Positions 30,915-39,961 of a stretch of DNA of 46,340 nucleotides are shown here, piece after piece (within the stretch, counting starts at the first letter, position 1; every line of letters begins with the position of its first letter). A program made the position numbers and the translations under genes. Origin of the DNA: Candidatus Avelusimicrobium pullicaecorum (GTDB lineage Bacteria; Elusimicrobiota; Elusimicrobia; Elusimicrobiales; Elusimicrobiaceae). The notes under the pieces are model-generated. The model saw nothing but the letters and a program-made list of their open reading frames with translations. It did not search any database and was not told the DNA's origin. The stretch covers positions 1 to 46,340 of the forward strand of contig CALUQD010000008.1 of NCBI GenBank assembly GCA_944322825.1, written 5' to 3'.

Positions 30915-31544
30915 CTATTTAGAGTAGTATTCGACGATGAGCTGCTCGTTGACAGGGTAGGACATTTCCGCTCTGTCGGGCCATCTTAAAAGTTTACCGG
31001 TCATTTTCTCCGCGTCATATTCCAAAAAGCTGGGCCGCTGGTTGCGTTTTTCGGCTTCCGTCAACGCTTGTTTGACCTGGACGTTTTCCGCCAAGGATTT
31101 ATCCAAGGTTACTTTATCGCCGATGCGCAGCTGGTAGGAAGGAACGTTGACGGCTTTGCCGTTTACGGTCACATATCCGTGCAGCACAATTTGGCGCGCC
31201 CCTTTCAAGGAAACGGCGAAGCCTAAGCGGCGCACGACGTTATCCAAGCGGGTTTCCAATTTGCGCAAGAAGTTTTCGCCCGTCTGGCCTTCGGCTTTAG
31301 CGGCGGCGTCAAACAAATTGCGGAACGGAATTTCCGACATACCAGACTGCAGTCTGGCTTTCTGCTTTTCCTGCAAGCGAACGCCGTATTCGGACACTTT
31401 GGCCTTTCTAACTTTGCCGCCGCGTTTGGTTACGGCTGCCAACTTGTCAATGACGCAGTTGGTGTAGCATTTGGTTCCTTTCAAAAAAAGTTTGCAATCT
31501 AATTTTCTGCACTTTTTGCAGCTGGGTCCTGTATATCTAGACAT
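30915..31544 (-). CDS. rpsD: 30S ribosomal protein S4
   Basis: 209 aa. The N-terminus has CKKCRKLDCKLFLKGTKC, a zinc-binding (C+) form. The S4 RNA-binding domain is LETRLDNVVRRLGFAVSLKGARQIVLHGYVTVNGK. It is a primary 16S binder and, in E. coli, an alpha-operon repressor. It lies 6 nt after rpsK. Confidence 0.97.
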   Translation of the reverse strand: MSRYTGPSCKKCRKLDCKLFLKGTKCYTNCVIDKLAAVTKRGGKVRKAKVSEYGVRLQEKQKARLQSGMSEIPFRNLFDAAAKAEGQTGENFLRKLETRLDNVVRRLGFAVSLKGARQIVLHGYVTVNGKAVNVPSYQLRIGDKVTLDKSLAENVQVKQALTEAEKRNQRPSFLEYDAEKMTGKLLRWPDRAEMSYPVNEQLIVEYYSK

Positions 31545-31550
31545 AAATTC

Positions 31551-31973
31551 TTATACTCTCCTGGCTTTGGGCGGTCTGCATCCGTTATGAGGGATGGGGG
31601 TGATGTCTTTAATGGAAGACACGGTTAAACCGGCTTGTTGTACGGCGCGCACGGCGGTTTCTCTGCCCTGGCCCGGGCCGCAAACTTTTACGGCTACTTC
31701 GCGCATACCCATCGCCACGGCTTTTTCGGCCGCTTTGTTGCTGGTGATTTGCGCGGCAAACGGAGTGCTTTTCTTGGTGCCTTTAAAGCCGTGGGAACCG
31801 GCGGTGGACCAAGCAATCGTGTTGCCCTTGTCGTCCGAAACAGTCACAATCGTGTTGTTGAACGAGCAGTAAATATGCACTACGCCGAATACCGGCGCTT
31901 TGGCGTTTTTCTTTTTTCCTTTCGCCGCCGGAGCTTTCGCCGCCGGGGCCGTTTTCACTTTTTCTTCTGCCAT
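31551..31973 (-). CDS. rpsK: 30S ribosomal protein S11
   Basis: 140 aa. The core [21 protein letters not shown] and the C-terminal [18 protein letters not shown] are canonical. The N-terminus has an extra Ala/Lys/Pro-rich stretch of about 15 residues ([20 protein letters not shown]) compared with the common form. It is 26 nt after rpsM. Confidence 0.97.
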   Translation of the reverse strand: MAEEKVKTAPAAKAPAAKGKKKNAKAPVFGVVHIYCSFNNTIVTVSDDKGNTIAWSTAGSHGFKGTKKSTPFAAQITSNKAAEKAVAMGMREVAVKVCGPGQGRETAVRAVQQAGLTVSSIKDITPIPHNGCRPPKARRV

Positions 31974-31999
31974 ATGTTTTAAATTCCTAATCTCTAAAT

Positions 32000-32374
32000 T
32001 TATTTGGTTTTAGAACCCACGGTTTTTCTTCTGCCGCGGCGGGTTCTGCTGTTGGTTTTGGTGCGCTGTCCGCGTACCGGCAGGTTGCGGCGGTGGCGCT
32101 GGCCTCTATAAGAACCAATCTCAATAGAGCGGTGAATGTTTTGCGCTACTTCGCGGCGCAGTTCGCCTTCCACTTTGTATTCCTTCTGCAAAATGGTGTT
32201 GAGCAAACCGGCCTGCTGTTCGGTCAAGTCTTTCACGCGGGTGGCGGGATCAATCTGGCCGTTCAATTTGGCAAGCACTTCTTTCGCGTTTTTCTTGCCG
32301 ATGCCATAAATGTATTCCAACGCGACATCTATTCTTTTGTTTTTCGGTAAATCAATACCTGCGACTCTAGCCAT
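32000..32374 (-). CDS. rpsM: 30S ribosomal protein S13
   Basis: 124 aa. It starts [26 protein letters not shown] and ends with the basic [23 protein letters not shown] tail. It contacts 23S rRNA and tRNA in the ribosome head. It follows rpmJ by 21 nt in standard alpha-operon order. Confidence 0.98.
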   Translation of the reverse strand: MARVAGIDLPKNKRIDVALEYIYGIGKKNAKEVLAKLNGQIDPATRVKDLTEQQAGLLNTILQKEYKVEGELRREVAQNIHRSIEIGSYRGQRHRRNLPVRGQRTKTNSRTRRGRRKTVGSKTK

Positions 32375-32395
32375 ATCTTATAAAACTCCTATAAA

Positions 32396-32509
32396 TTAAC
32401 CTTGGCGCTGTTTGTGTTTCGCGACTTCGCAAACCACCCGGACGACGCCGTTGCGTTTAATGATTTTGCATTTCTGACATATCTTCTTTACACTGGCTCT
32501 GACTTTCAT
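32396..32509 (-). CDS. rpmJ: 50S ribosomal protein L36
   Basis: 37 aa: [20 protein letters not shown]... with the C-C-C-H zinc ribbon (Cys11, Cys14, Cys27, His32). It is the standard zinc-containing L36. Its ATG directly follows the infA stop codon with no intervening base; GGAG lies in the infA end. Confidence 0.97.
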   Translation of the reverse strand: MKVRASVKKICQKCKIIKRNGVVRVVCEVAKHKQRQG

Positions 32510-32722
32510 TTATTTCTCCCTATAAGTTATTCTCCCGCGGGTCAAATCATACGGAGAAAGTTCCAATCTGACCTTATCGCCCGGAAGAATTCTTATATGA
32601 TGAACTCTCATTTTGCCGGATATATGCCCCAGAATAACTTTGCCGCCCGGTATTTCTATTTTAAACATCGCATTGGGCAGCGCTTCTAAGACTTTACCTT
32701 CAATTTCGATTTTATCGCTCAT
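32510..32722 (-). CDS. infA: Translation initiation factor IF-1
   Basis: 70 aa OB fold: [23 protein letters not shown], then [33 protein letters not shown]. It binds the 30S A site. CGGAG lies 4 nt before ATG within a small CCGA-AC-TCGG dyad. It is separated from map by 77 nt. Confidence 0.97.
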   Translation of the reverse strand: MSDKIEIEGKVLEALPNAMFKIEIPGGKVILGHISGKMRVHHIRILPGDKVRLELSPYDLTRGRITYREK

Positions 32723-32763
32723 ACAACTCCGAGTTCGGATTAAATCTCAGAACAAACGTCCGT

Positions 32764-32792
32764 CCGCGCCATTTTTCCTTCAAAATGCGCGG
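32764..32792 (-). promoter_or_regulatory. Hairpin between map and infA
   Basis: CCGCGC-C-ATTTT pairs with AAAAT-GCGCGG, an 11-bp stem with one bulge, without a T tract. It is probably an mRNA processing or stability element separating map from infA. Confidence 0.45.
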
Positions 32793-32799
32793 CCGAATT

Positions 32800-33552
32800 T
32801 TATTCAAAAGCAGTGAAAATCTCACTGCCGTTAGCCGTCACGGCTACCGTATGCTCAAAGTGGGCAGCGTAGCTGCCGTCCCTGGTCACCACGGTCCAAC
32901 CGTCGTCCAGCTCCCTGACTCTGAATGTTCCCGCAGTTAGCATAGGTTCTATGGCCAGGACCATTCCTTTCTCCAACAACGGCCCTGTGCCCGGTTTCCC
33001 GAAGTTCGGGATACTGGGCTCCTCGTGCATATTGCGGCCGATTCCGTGCCCGCAATAGTCACGCACCACGCCCATACCTTGGGATATGGCAAAAGTTTCC
33101 ACCGCATGTTGCACATCGCCTAAGCGATTACCCGGCTTGACTTGCCCGATTGCCTTATATAAAGACTTTTTGGTAACATCCATCAGTCTTTGGGCTTCAT
33201 CAGAAACTTTCCCCACACCGAGGGTGATTGCGGCATCCGAACAGAAACCGTCAAGGCGGGCTCCTGTATCGATACTGATAATATCACCACTCTTTAATAT
33301 TCTATCTTTTTTTGGGATTCCGTGCACGACTTCTTCGTTTACCGAAGCGCAAATGCTGCCCGGAAACCCGTAATAGCCCAGAAATAACGGCGTCGCCCCG
33401 AAGGAGCGGATCGTTTTCTCGGCCGCTTGGTCCAAATCCAGCGTGGAAATGCCGGGCTTGACCATCTCGGTCATCAGCTTCAGCACCGCGGCGGTCACTT
33501 TGCCCGCTTCACGCATTTTTTGGAGTTCGCTTTCGTTTTTTACTTCTATCAT
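32800..33552 (-). CDS. map: Type I methionine aminopeptidase
   Basis: 250 aa. Metal ligands lie in ISIDTGARLDGFCSDAAIT (two Asp), GHGIGRNMHEEP (His), MVLAIEPML (Glu) and FEHTVAVT (Glu). It removes N-terminal Met from nascent proteins. Its ATG overlaps the adk stop by 4 nt (ATGA). Order secY-adk-map-infA is the common Gram-positive-like arrangement. Confidence 0.96.
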   Translation of the reverse strand: MIEVKNESELQKMREAGKVTAAVLKLMTEMVKPGISTLDLDQAAEKTIRSFGATPLFLGYYGFPGSICASVNEEVVHGIPKKDRILKSGDIISIDTGARLDGFCSDAAITLGVGKVSDEAQRLMDVTKKSLYKAIGQVKPGNRLGDVQHAVETFAISQGMGVVRDYCGHGIGRNMHEEPSIPNFGKPGTGPLLEKGMVLAIEPMLTAGTFRVRELDDGWTVVTRDGSYAAHFEHTVAVTANGSEIFTAFE

Positions 33553-34187
33553 TTTACCTTCTTGAGGACAGTTACAATGTCTTCAAAAACTTGTTCGGGG
33601 GTTTGGTCCCCTTTAATCTCTACATACTTGCCGCTGTTTTGGTAATACGATTTTACCGGCAGCGTTTCGGTATGATATACTTCCAACCGATGTTTGACGC
33701 GTTCTTCCGTATCGTCCGGCCGCGTGTAGAGTTCCCCGCCGCATACCGGGCAAGTGTTTGCTTGTGTGCCGGGCGTTACGTGCAGAATTTCTCCGCATTT
33801 GCGGCATTGCCGCCGCGAGGCAATCCGGCTGACTACTTCGCTTTCCGGCAGGTCGATCATCACCACTTCCGTGATTTCGCGGTTTAACCGTTTCATCATC
33901 GCATCCAGCGCTTCGGCTTGCGCCACGGTGCGCGGAAAGCCGTCAAAAATAATGCCTTTATCGGTCGATTTAACAATGTTTTCCAACATCGAAATCATCA
34001 GTTCATCCGGCACCAAATTGCCTTTGTTGATAATCCCGGCAATTTCTTTTCCCAACGCCGAACCGGACGCAATTTCCGCACGGAGTACATCCCCGGTGGA
34101 AATATGCTTCAAATGGAATTTATCCTGTAATTTGGCCGACTGCGTGCCTTTGCCGGCCCCGGGGCAGCCCATCAAAACAATGTTCAC
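33549..34187 (-). CDS. adk: Adenylate kinase
   Basis: 212 aa. P-loop GCPGAGKGT at residues 7-15, FDGFPRTVAQAEAL for AMP binding, and a zinc-type LID domain (CRKCG...CPVCG). It equilibrates AMP, ATP and ADP. GTG 34187 is chosen: AAGGA lies 7 nt upstream and the protein then begins MNIVLMGCPGAGKGT, the family start; a TTG at 34220 gives an unusual 11-residue extension. It is 140 nt after secY, with three hairpins between. Confidence 0.95.
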   Translation of the reverse strand: MNIVLMGCPGAGKGTQSAKLQDKFHLKHISTGDVLRAEIASGSALGKEIAGIINKGNLVPDELMISMLENIVKSTDKGIIFDGFPRTVAQAEALDAMMKRLNREITEVVMIDLPESEVVSRIASRRQCRKCGEILHVTPGTQANTCPVCGGELYTRPDDTEERVKHRLEVYHTETLPVKSYYQNSGKYVEIKGDQTPEQVFEDIVTVLKKVK

Positions 34188-34221
34188 GTGTAAATCCTTC
34201 TTGCAAATAACTTCAGACAAC

Positions 34222-34319
34222 TTTGCGTTTAGACCCCGTAAGATCTAAACGCAAAATAGTTTCATTTCCCGTTACAACGGAAAGAGGGGAGCCTTCCGTG
34301 CCTTGGCACCGGCCCCCCT
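34222..34319 (-). ncRNA. Structured secY-adk intergenic leader (three hairpins)
   Basis: Within the longest gap of the superoperon three stems follow the secY stop. They are 34285-34319 (AGGGGAGCC/GGCCCCCCT with inner GTGCC/GGCAC), 34265-34283 (TTTCCCGTT/AACGGAAA), and 34222-34255 (TTTGCGTTTAGA/TCTAAACGCAAA, 12 bp, loop CCCCGTAAGA). None is followed by a clean T tract on the minus strand. They could be a cis-regulatory leader of adk or an RNA processing site. It does not match a family I recognise. Confidence 0.45.
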
Positions 34320-34327
34320 GCAAAAAT

Positions 34328-35665
34328 TTACTGACCAACGTTAAACCAGCGGCCTTTAATGCGTTTGCTGCCTTTCATCAGCGGCTCGTAGTTGCGGGCC
34401 AACAAGTGGGCTTGCACTTGCCCCACGGTATCCAGCGCCACACCTACTACGATTAGCAGCGCCGTACCGCCGAAGTAAAAGTCCACGTCAAATTCCGCGC
34501 GGAAGAAATCCGGCAGAACCGCAATCAAACACACAAAAATCGCACCGCAGAACGTCAAGCGGTTCATCACCCACTCGATGTAGTTCTTGGTCGGTTCCCC
34601 GGGGCGGATGCCCGGGATAAAGCCGCCCCATTTCTTCATATTATCCGCCAAATCGGACGGGTTAATCGTCATCGAATTGTAGAAATAACAGAAGAAAATA
34701 ATGAGCGCCGAGAAGATGACCATATACAAAACGCTGCTATGGTTCATCGCTTCCAACATTTTCTGCGCCCAAGGGGCTTCCTGGTTGAAGCTGGCAATCG
34801 TCAAGGGCAAGGAAATCACAGACGAAGCAAAGATTACCGCAATCACGCCGCTCTGGTCAATCTTCAGCGGCAGATAGCTCGTTTGCCCGCCATAGGTTTT
34901 GTTCCCCACCTGGCGTTTGGCATACTGTACCGGGATTTGGCGTTGCGCCGTTTCCAGCCACACCACCAGCGCGGTAATGATTAAGGCCGCCGCAAAAATA
35001 ACCAAAGCCATAAAGAAATCCATTTCTTCGGTTTGTACGCGGTGCACTACTTCCATAATCGCGCCCGGCAAGCGGTCCACGATTCCGGCAAAGATGATGA
35101 GCGAAATACCATTGCCCACCCCTTTTTCCGTAATCTGTTCACCCAGCCACATCACAAACATCGTACCGGCCGCTAAGGTCAGCACGGTGGTGACGAAAAA
35201 CATAAAAGACGGATTAACTACTGCCGATACGCCGCCAGCACCTTCCACTTTGGTGATGGCGAACGTCATCATCGCGCCTTGCAACAAGGCTAAAAACAGT
35301 GCAAAAATACGGGTAATCTGGTTTTCTTTTCTTCTGCCGGATTCACCCTCTTTGTGCATTCTGTCCAGCGCGGGGAAAATATGCGCGCCGCGCACGAGGC
35401 CCATAATGATGGACGCGTTGATGTACGGCATAATGCCCAGCGCCAAAATGGAGAACTTGCCCAACGCGCCGCCCGAAAAGATATTCATAAAACCTAAAAT
35501 ACCGTTTTGATGCGCGGCGAACATTTGTTTCAAGACGTCCGTATTAATGCCGGGTATTGGGATTGCAGCCGCAATCCGGAAAACAGCCAACGCCCCGATC
35601 AAGAAGAGGAGTCTCTTCTTGAGTTCGGGGGCGTTAAAGATATTTGCAACTGTGTTGTTAGCCAT
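34328..35665 (-). CDS. secY: Preprotein translocase subunit SecY
   Basis: 445 aa with about ten membrane helices. Landmarks are AAIPIPGINTDVLKQ at the N-terminus, RRKENQITRIF, and the plug/C-terminal GIRPGEPTKNYIEWV and LLARNYEPLMKGSKRIKGR. It forms the protein-conducting channel with SecE/SecG. Its ATG overlaps the rplO stop by one base. Confidence 0.97.
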   Translation of the reverse strand: MANNTVANIFNAPELKKRLLFLIGALAVFRIAAAIPIPGINTDVLKQMFAAHQNGILGFMNIFSGGALGKFSILALGIMPYINASIIMGLVRGAHIFPALDRMHKEGESGRRKENQITRIFALFLALLQGAMMTFAITKVEGAGGVSAVVNPSFMFFVTTVLTLAAGTMFVMWLGEQITEKGVGNGISLIIFAGIVDRLPGAIMEVVHRVQTEEMDFFMALVIFAAALIITALVVWLETAQRQIPVQYAKRQVGNKTYGGQTSYLPLKIDQSGVIAVIFASSVISLPLTIASFNQEAPWAQKMLEAMNHSSVLYMVIFSALIIFFCYFYNSMTINPSDLADNMKKWGGFIPGIRPGEPTKNYIEWVMNRLTFCGAIFVCLIAVLPDFFRAEFDVDFYFGGTALLIVVGVALDTVGQVQAHLLARNYEPLMKGSKRIKGRWFNVGQ

Positions 35666-36126
35666 TATTTGGTCTTCTGTTCAAGCACGGTCACAGTGCC
35701 GCCGGCTTTTTCAATCGCCGCTTTCGCGGTGGCGGAAAAACCGTGCGCAGACACTTTCAGAGCCTTGGTCAAAGAACCATTCGCCAACACTTTTACGCGA
35801 GAAGCATCGTGAATGATGCCGGCTTTTTTCAAGGCTTCCGGGGTGACTTCCGCACCCGCCGCAAACACTTTTTCCAAAGAGCCAACGTTTACATAATCGT
35901 AACGTCTGGCAAAGTCTTTATTGGAAAAACCGCTTTTCGGCGTGTGGCGGATGAGCGGCATCTGGCCGCCTTCTTTGCTTTCTTTGCGGGTGTTACCAGA
36001 GCGGGAGGTTTGGCCTTTCATACCTTTGGTGCAGTAGTTGCCCAAACCGGAACCCGGGCCCAAGCCCAAGCGTCTTTTTTCTTTTCTAGAACCATGTTTA
36101 GGGAAAAGTTTATTCAAAGTTACCAT
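35665..36126 (-). CDS. rplO: 50S ribosomal protein L15
   Basis: 153 aa: GSRKEKRRLGLGPGSGLGNYCTKGMKGQTSRSGN at the N-terminus is the L15 basic loop region. It lies 18 nt after rpsE: rpmD (L30), which normally sits between them, is missing. Confidence 0.95.
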   Translation of the reverse strand: MVTLNKLFPKHGSRKEKRRLGLGPGSGLGNYCTKGMKGQTSRSGNTRKESKEGGQMPLIRHTPKSGFSNKDFARRYDYVNVGSLEKVFAAGAEVTPEALKKAGIIHDASRVKVLANGSLTKALKVSAHGFSATAKAAIEKAGGTVTVLEQKTK

Positions 36127-36144
36127 TTTATTCTCTCCACAAAA

Positions 36145-36747
36145 CTATTCGGCCTTGGCGGCTTCGTTGGTTTCTTCCGCTTTCGGGGCTTCAGCGGCGG
36201 CCTTTTCGGCTTTGCCGCGCAACACGTTTACCGCTTCTTTGCTCTTTAATTGTTTGAAAGCTTCCATCGTGGCATACACGAGGTTGCACGGGTTGGAGCT
36301 GCCCAGGCTTTTGGCCAAGACGTCTTTAATACCCGCAGCTTCAAACAACAAGCGCGCACCGCTGCCGGCGATTACACCGGTACCGGGGGCGGCAGGTTTC
36401 ATCCACACGGAGGCGGCACCAAATTTGCCGATCACTTCATGCGGAATCGTTTCACCCACGATGGGGAACGTGATCATATGTTTTCTCGCGTGGGATTCAG
36501 CCTTGGCGATAGCCAGCTGAACCTGATTCGCCTTGCCAATAGCAACGCCCACTTTGCCCTGGCCGTTTCCGACCACTACCAGCGCGCGGAAGCCAAAGCG
36601 TTTACCGCCCTTGACTACCTTGGCCGTTCTGGCTACGTGGATGACCGTCGTCTTGCCTTCGGCGAGCGGTCTTGCTTTTTGAAACTCGGCTCTTTTGCCT
36701 TTCGCTTCTTTTTTGTTATCGCTTTTCACTAGCGTTTCATTGGACAT
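36145..36747 (-). CDS. rpsE: 30S ribosomal protein S5
   Basis: 200 aa. [36 protein letters not shown] is the double-stranded RNA-binding domain. The C-terminus has an Ala/Glu-rich extension ([23 protein letters not shown]). ATG 36747 is favoured (AGGTG 6 nt upstream) over a GTG 9 nt earlier. It governs decoding fidelity in the 30S subunit. Confidence 0.96.
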   Translation of the reverse strand: MSNETLVKSDNKKEAKGKRAEFQKARPLAEGKTTVIHVARTAKVVKGGKRFGFRALVVVGNGQGKVGVAIGKANQVQLAIAKAESHARKHMITFPIVGETIPHEVIGKFGAASVWMKPAAPGTGVIAGSGARLLFEAAGIKDVLAKSLGSSNPCNLVYATMEAFKQLKSKEAVNVLRGKAEKAAAEAPKAEETNEAAKAE

Positions 36748-36763
36748 TAAATTCACCTAAACC

Positions 36764-37129
36764 TTAGAATTTCAATCCTGCTTCTCTGGCGGAATCCGCA
36801 AGCGCTTTGATTCTGCCGTGGTACACGCGTCCGCCGCGGTCAAACATCACTTCGCTGATGCCTTTTTCCAACGCTTTTTTGGCGATGGCGGCGCCCAGCG
36901 CTTTGGCGGCTTCAATGCTCTTGGCGGAAGTGTCAAACTTGCCTTCAAATTCTTTGGACAACGTCGTCGCAGACACTAACGTGCTGTGGGTGTTATCATC
37001 AATAATTTGGGCGTAAATGTATTTCAAGCTTCTGTATACGGAAAGGCGCGGGCGGTGGGCACCGTTTTTCAAAAGATGTCCGCGGCTGCGGTCCTTTCTG
37101 AATTGGTATCTTTCTTGTTTAGTGGCCAT
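36764..37129 (-). CDS. rplR: 50S ribosomal protein L18
   Basis: 121 aa; [31 protein letters not shown] and the C-terminal [26 protein letters not shown] are canonical. It binds 5S rRNA. It is 2 nt after rplF. Confidence 0.97.
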   Translation of the reverse strand: MATKQERYQFRKDRSRGHLLKNGAHRPRLSVYRSLKYIYAQIIDDNTHSTLVSATTLSKEFEGKFDTSAKSIEAAKALGAAIAKKALEKGISEVMFDRGGRVYHGRIKALADSAREAGLKF

Positions 37130-37131
37130 AA

Positions 37132-37683
37132 TTATTTGCCTCCCGCCGCAGTCTTACCGGCTTTGCGAACAATGTGTTCGCCCTGGTATTTAATACCGCT
37201 GCCTTTATAGGGCTCCGGAGGTCTGATTCTTCTGATTTTGGCCGCGAAATCGCCTACTTTAAATTTGTCGCTGCCTTTAATCGTCACCGCGCCGGACTTG
37301 CCATCCACCACAACCGTAAGGCCCGCGGGGATATCCAAATTGACGGGGTGAGAGAAGCCCAATTCCAAATTGAGTTTCTGCCCGGCTACGCTCGCGCGGT
37401 AACCCAACCCGTTGATTTCCAACGTTTTGGAAAAACCGTTCGTCACGCCTTCAATGATGTTGAAAACGTTCGCGCGGGTGGTGCCGTGCAGGGCGTTGAG
37501 TTCTTTCACCCGGTTTTCCGGGATGGAGAACGTCAACACAGCGCCTTCCAATTTCGGGGTGATACCTTCCGGAATGGTGTAGGACAAAGTGCCCAACGCG
37601 CCCGTGGCGGTAATCACGCTGTCTTTAATTTCCACTTTCGTCTTGGCGGGAATGTTAATTACTTTCTTACCGATTCTGCTCAT
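37132..37683 (-). CDS. rplF: 50S ribosomal protein L6
   Basis: 183 aa; [19 protein letters not shown] start and [28 protein letters not shown]-terminal motif are typical. It lies near the GTPase centre. It is 9 nt after rpsH. Confidence 0.98.
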   Translation of the reverse strand: MSRIGKKVINIPAKTKVEIKDSVITATGALGTLSYTIPEGITPKLEGAVLTFSIPENRVKELNALHGTTRANVFNIIEGVTNGFSKTLEINGLGYRASVAGQKLNLELGFSHPVNLDIPAGLTVVVDGKSGAVTIKGSDKFKVGDFAAKIRRIRPPEPYKGSGIKYQGEHIVRKAGKTAAGGK

Positions 37684-37692
37684 ATTCCCCCC

Positions 37693-38085
37693 TTACCAAA
37701 CCTGGCACAGCAGTTCGCCGCCGATCTTTTCGGCTTTGGCCTGCGCGTCGGTCATCAAACCTTTCGAAGTGGAAAGAATGGAAATACCGAACGCACCGCG
37801 TACTTTCGGAATGTTGTTGTACGCGCTGTATACGCGGGAACCCGGTTTGGAGATTCTCTTCAAACCTTGGATAACACATTCGTTTTCGGGCGTGTATTTC
37901 AAAAATACTCTTACCACGCCGCCCTTCGTTTCGTTGTGGACGGCTTTGAAATTGGCGATGTAGCCTTCTTCTTTCAGAATGCGCGCAATTTCAGTTTTGA
38001 TTTTAGAAAAAGGGATATCCACTTTTTCTTTCTTTTTCATATTGGCGTTTCTTATTCTAGTTAAGAAATCTGCGATTGGATCCAT
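37693..38085 (-). CDS. rpsH: 30S ribosomal protein S8
   Basis: 130 aa; [30 protein letters not shown] and [14 protein letters not shown] are family motifs. Note [26 protein letters not shown] at the C-terminus. It binds 16S rRNA and in E. coli represses the spc operon. It follows rpsN by 71 nt, the second-longest gap of the spc segment. Confidence 0.97.
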   Translation of the reverse strand: MDPIADFLTRIRNANMKKKEKVDIPFSKIKTEIARILKEEGYIANFKAVHNETKGGVVRVFLKYTPENECVIQGLKRISKPGSRVYSAYNNIPKVRGAFGISILSTSKGLMTDAQAKAEKIGGELLCQVW

Positions 38086-38121
38086 ATTCTAGGCTATCGT
38101 CCCAAGCCACTTTCCGTTTGC

Positions 38122-38148
38122 CGGAGTTGGCCCGAAAGCGATACCTCC
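38122..38148 (-). other. L4-like coding tract (GGIAFGPTP) in the rpsN-rpsH gap
   Basis: 27 bp on the minus strand match rplD at 23 of 27 positions, and all four differences are third-codon changes that keep GGIAFGPTP. Flanking bases are unrelated. There is no start codon in that frame after the rpsN stop; the frame is open from inside rpsN, one register off rpsN itself. Confidence 0.6.
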
Positions 38149-38156
38149 TCCTGTAA

Positions 38157-38342
38157 TTACCAGCTCGATTTTCTCAGACCCGGGATAAGACCCTGGTGTG
38201 CCATCTTTCTCAGGCAGATACGGCAAAGGCCAAAGTCGCGGTAGTAGCCTCTGGCGCGGCCGCAGATTTGGCATCTGTTGTGGTAGCGCACAGCGAACTT
38301 TTGGTCTTTCGCCATTTTTGCAACCCATGCTTTAGTAGCCAT
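38157..38342 (-). CDS. rpsN: 30S ribosomal protein S14 (zinc type)
   Basis: 61 aa, the short zinc-ribbon S14 (type Z): [25 protein letters not shown] gives CxxC...CxxC, ending PGLRKSSW. It assembles in the 30S head. It is 18 nt after rplE. Confidence 0.97.
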   Translation of the reverse strand: MATKAWVAKMAKDQKFAVRYHNRCQICGRARGYYRDFGLCRICLRKMAHQGLIPGLRKSSW

Positions 38343-38360
38343 AAAGTTTTCTTGCTCCTA

Positions 38361-38954
38361 TTATTTAGCCGATTTGCGGAAAGGCATACCCATATAATCC
38401 ATAAGCAGGCGTCCGCTTTCATCGTTCTTGGCCGTGGTTACAAACGTAATGTTCATACCGTGGGCTTTGGGTGATTTTTCGACATCAATTTCCGGGAAAA
38501 TATAATGTTCTTTAATACCCAGGTTCAAATTGCCTTTTCCGTCAAAGCTCGGGTTGAAGCCCTGGAAGTCGCGGATGCGGGGGCAGGCGATGCAGATGAA
38601 GCGTTCCATAAACTCGTACATCTTCGCGCCGCGCAGCGTCACACGTACGCCAATGGGCATCCCTTCTCTGAGTTTGAAGTTGGAAATGGACTTTTTGGCC
38701 CGTCTTACTTGGGCGGCCTGTCCGGCGATGGCCGTTAAATCGTCTTTGGCAACTTCCATCGCTTTGATGTCTTCGCGGGCTTCTTTCACGCCAATGTTGA
38801 TGACGATCTTCGTCAATTTCGGCGCGGCCATCGGGCTTTTTACACCCATCTCTTTGAGCAAGGCCGGAAGCACTTTTTCTTTGTAAAGCACCTGGAGTCT
38901 GGGCTGATAGCCTTCCGGCGCTTTCGTCACGTTTTTGGTTTCTTTCTTAGTCAT
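38361..38954 (-). CDS. rplE: 50S ribosomal protein L5
   Basis: 197 aa; PRLQVLYKEKVLPALLKEMG, RRAKKSISNFKLREGMPIGVRVTLRG and ITFVTTAKNDESGRLLMDYMGMPF are canonical. It binds 5S rRNA and P-site tRNA. It has a short N-terminal addition (MTKKETKNVTKAPEGY). Confidence 0.98.
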   Translation of the reverse strand: MTKKETKNVTKAPEGYQPRLQVLYKEKVLPALLKEMGVKSPMAAPKLTKIVINIGVKEAREDIKAMEVAKDDLTAIAGQAAQVRRAKKSISNFKLREGMPIGVRVTLRGAKMYEFMERFICIACPRIRDFQGFNPSFDGKGNLNLGIKEHYIFPEIDVEKSPKAHGMNITFVTTAKNDESGRLLMDYMGMPFRKSAK

Positions 38955-38971
38955 TTTAATTCGTACCTAGA

Positions 38972-39280
38972 TTAAATGATCGGCTCGTTGCATTTGCGGC
39001 AGACGCGCACTTTTTTGCCGTCGGCCGAAACTTGCACTTTAGGCGTCATCGCTTTTTTGCATTTGCTGCAGACAACCGCTACGTTAGAAGCATCCAACGC
39101 AGCTTCCATCTGAATAATGCCGCCTTGCTTGTTTTGGGAAGGTTTCACGTGTTTGGAAATCATATTCACGCCCGTCACTACAACCGTATTTTTGGCCGGG
39201 TTGACCGATTTCACTTCGCCCTTCTTGCCTTTATCCTTACCAGCTAACACCAGAACGGTATCTTTCGTTTTGATAATCAT
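38972..39280 (-). CDS. rplX: 50S ribosomal protein L24
   Basis: 102 aa. KOW motif DTVLVLAGKDKGKKGEVKSV, and a CSKC...CRKC zinc ribbon at the C-terminus (C+ form). It is an assembly initiator of the 50S subunit. It is 3 nt after rplN. Confidence 0.97.
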   Translation of the reverse strand: MIIKTKDTVLVLAGKDKGKKGEVKSVNPAKNTVVVTGVNMISKHVKPSQNKQGGIIQMEAALDASNVAVVCSKCKKAMTPKVQVSADGKKVRVCRKCNEPII

Positions 39281-39283
39281 ACT

Positions 39284-39652
39284 CTATACCACCTCAGGCG
39301 CCAGGGAAATGATTTTCAAAAAGTTCTTTTCTCTGAGTTCTCTGGCAATCGGCCCGAACACGCGGGTGCCTTTGGGTTCCCCGTTATCGTTGATGATGCA
39401 CACAGCGTTGTCATCAAAGCGAATGTAGGAACCGTCTTTTCTTCTTTTTTCGCGGGCCACGCGTACTACTACCGCGCGGACCACGTCGCCTTTCTTAATG
39501 GCGGAGGTAGGGATCGCATCTCTGACGGAGCACATCACGACATCTCCCAAAGTTGCGATATCCCGGTGGTGGCCGCCGCGCACCTTAAAGCACTGCACTT
39601 TGCGGGCGCCGGAATTGTCGGCCACATTTACGATGCTTCTTAATTGAATCAT
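39284..39652 (-). CDS. rplN: 50S ribosomal protein L14
   Basis: 122 aa; [24 protein letters not shown] and [29 protein letters not shown] are diagnostic. It sits at the subunit interface. It is 28 nt after rpsQ. Confidence 0.98.
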   Translation of the reverse strand: MIQLRSIVNVADNSGARKVQCFKVRGGHHRDIATLGDVVMCSVRDAIPTSAIKKGDVVRAVVVRVAREKRRKDGSYIRFDDNAVCIINDNGEPKGTRVFGPIARELREKNFLKIISLAPEVV

Positions 39653-39680
39653 ACTTTAATAACTCCGTAGTTTTTAAAAA

Positions 39681-39950
39681 CTAAGCTCTGGCTTTTTCCA
39701 CAATTTTGGAAATGCGCCATTTCGTCGTTTTGGAAACCGGGCGGGTGCTCATAATTTCCACTTTATCGCCGATTTTGCTTTCGTTGGCCTCGTCGTGCGC
39801 GTGGAATTTGGCCGCTCTTTTGAGCGTTTTGCCGTAGCGGGCATCATGCACCAGGCGTTCCACCGTCACGGTGCGGGTTTTGTCCATCTTGTCGGACACC
39901 ACCACACCGGTGAGGACCTTTCTTTTAGCACGGGATTCTTGATTTTCCAT
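39681..39950 (-). CDS. rpsQ: 30S ribosomal protein S17
   Basis: 89 aa; RKVLTGVVVSDKMDKTRTVTVERLVHDARYGKTLKRAAKFHAHDE is the S17 OB fold, with IMSTRPVSKTTKWRI at the C-terminus. It is 11 nt after rpmC. Confidence 0.97.
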   Translation of the reverse strand: MENQESRAKRKVLTGVVVSDKMDKTRTVTVERLVHDARYGKTLKRAAKFHAHDEANESKIGDKVEIMSTRPVSKTTKWRISKIVEKARA

Positions 39951-39961
39951 GGTTCAAACCT

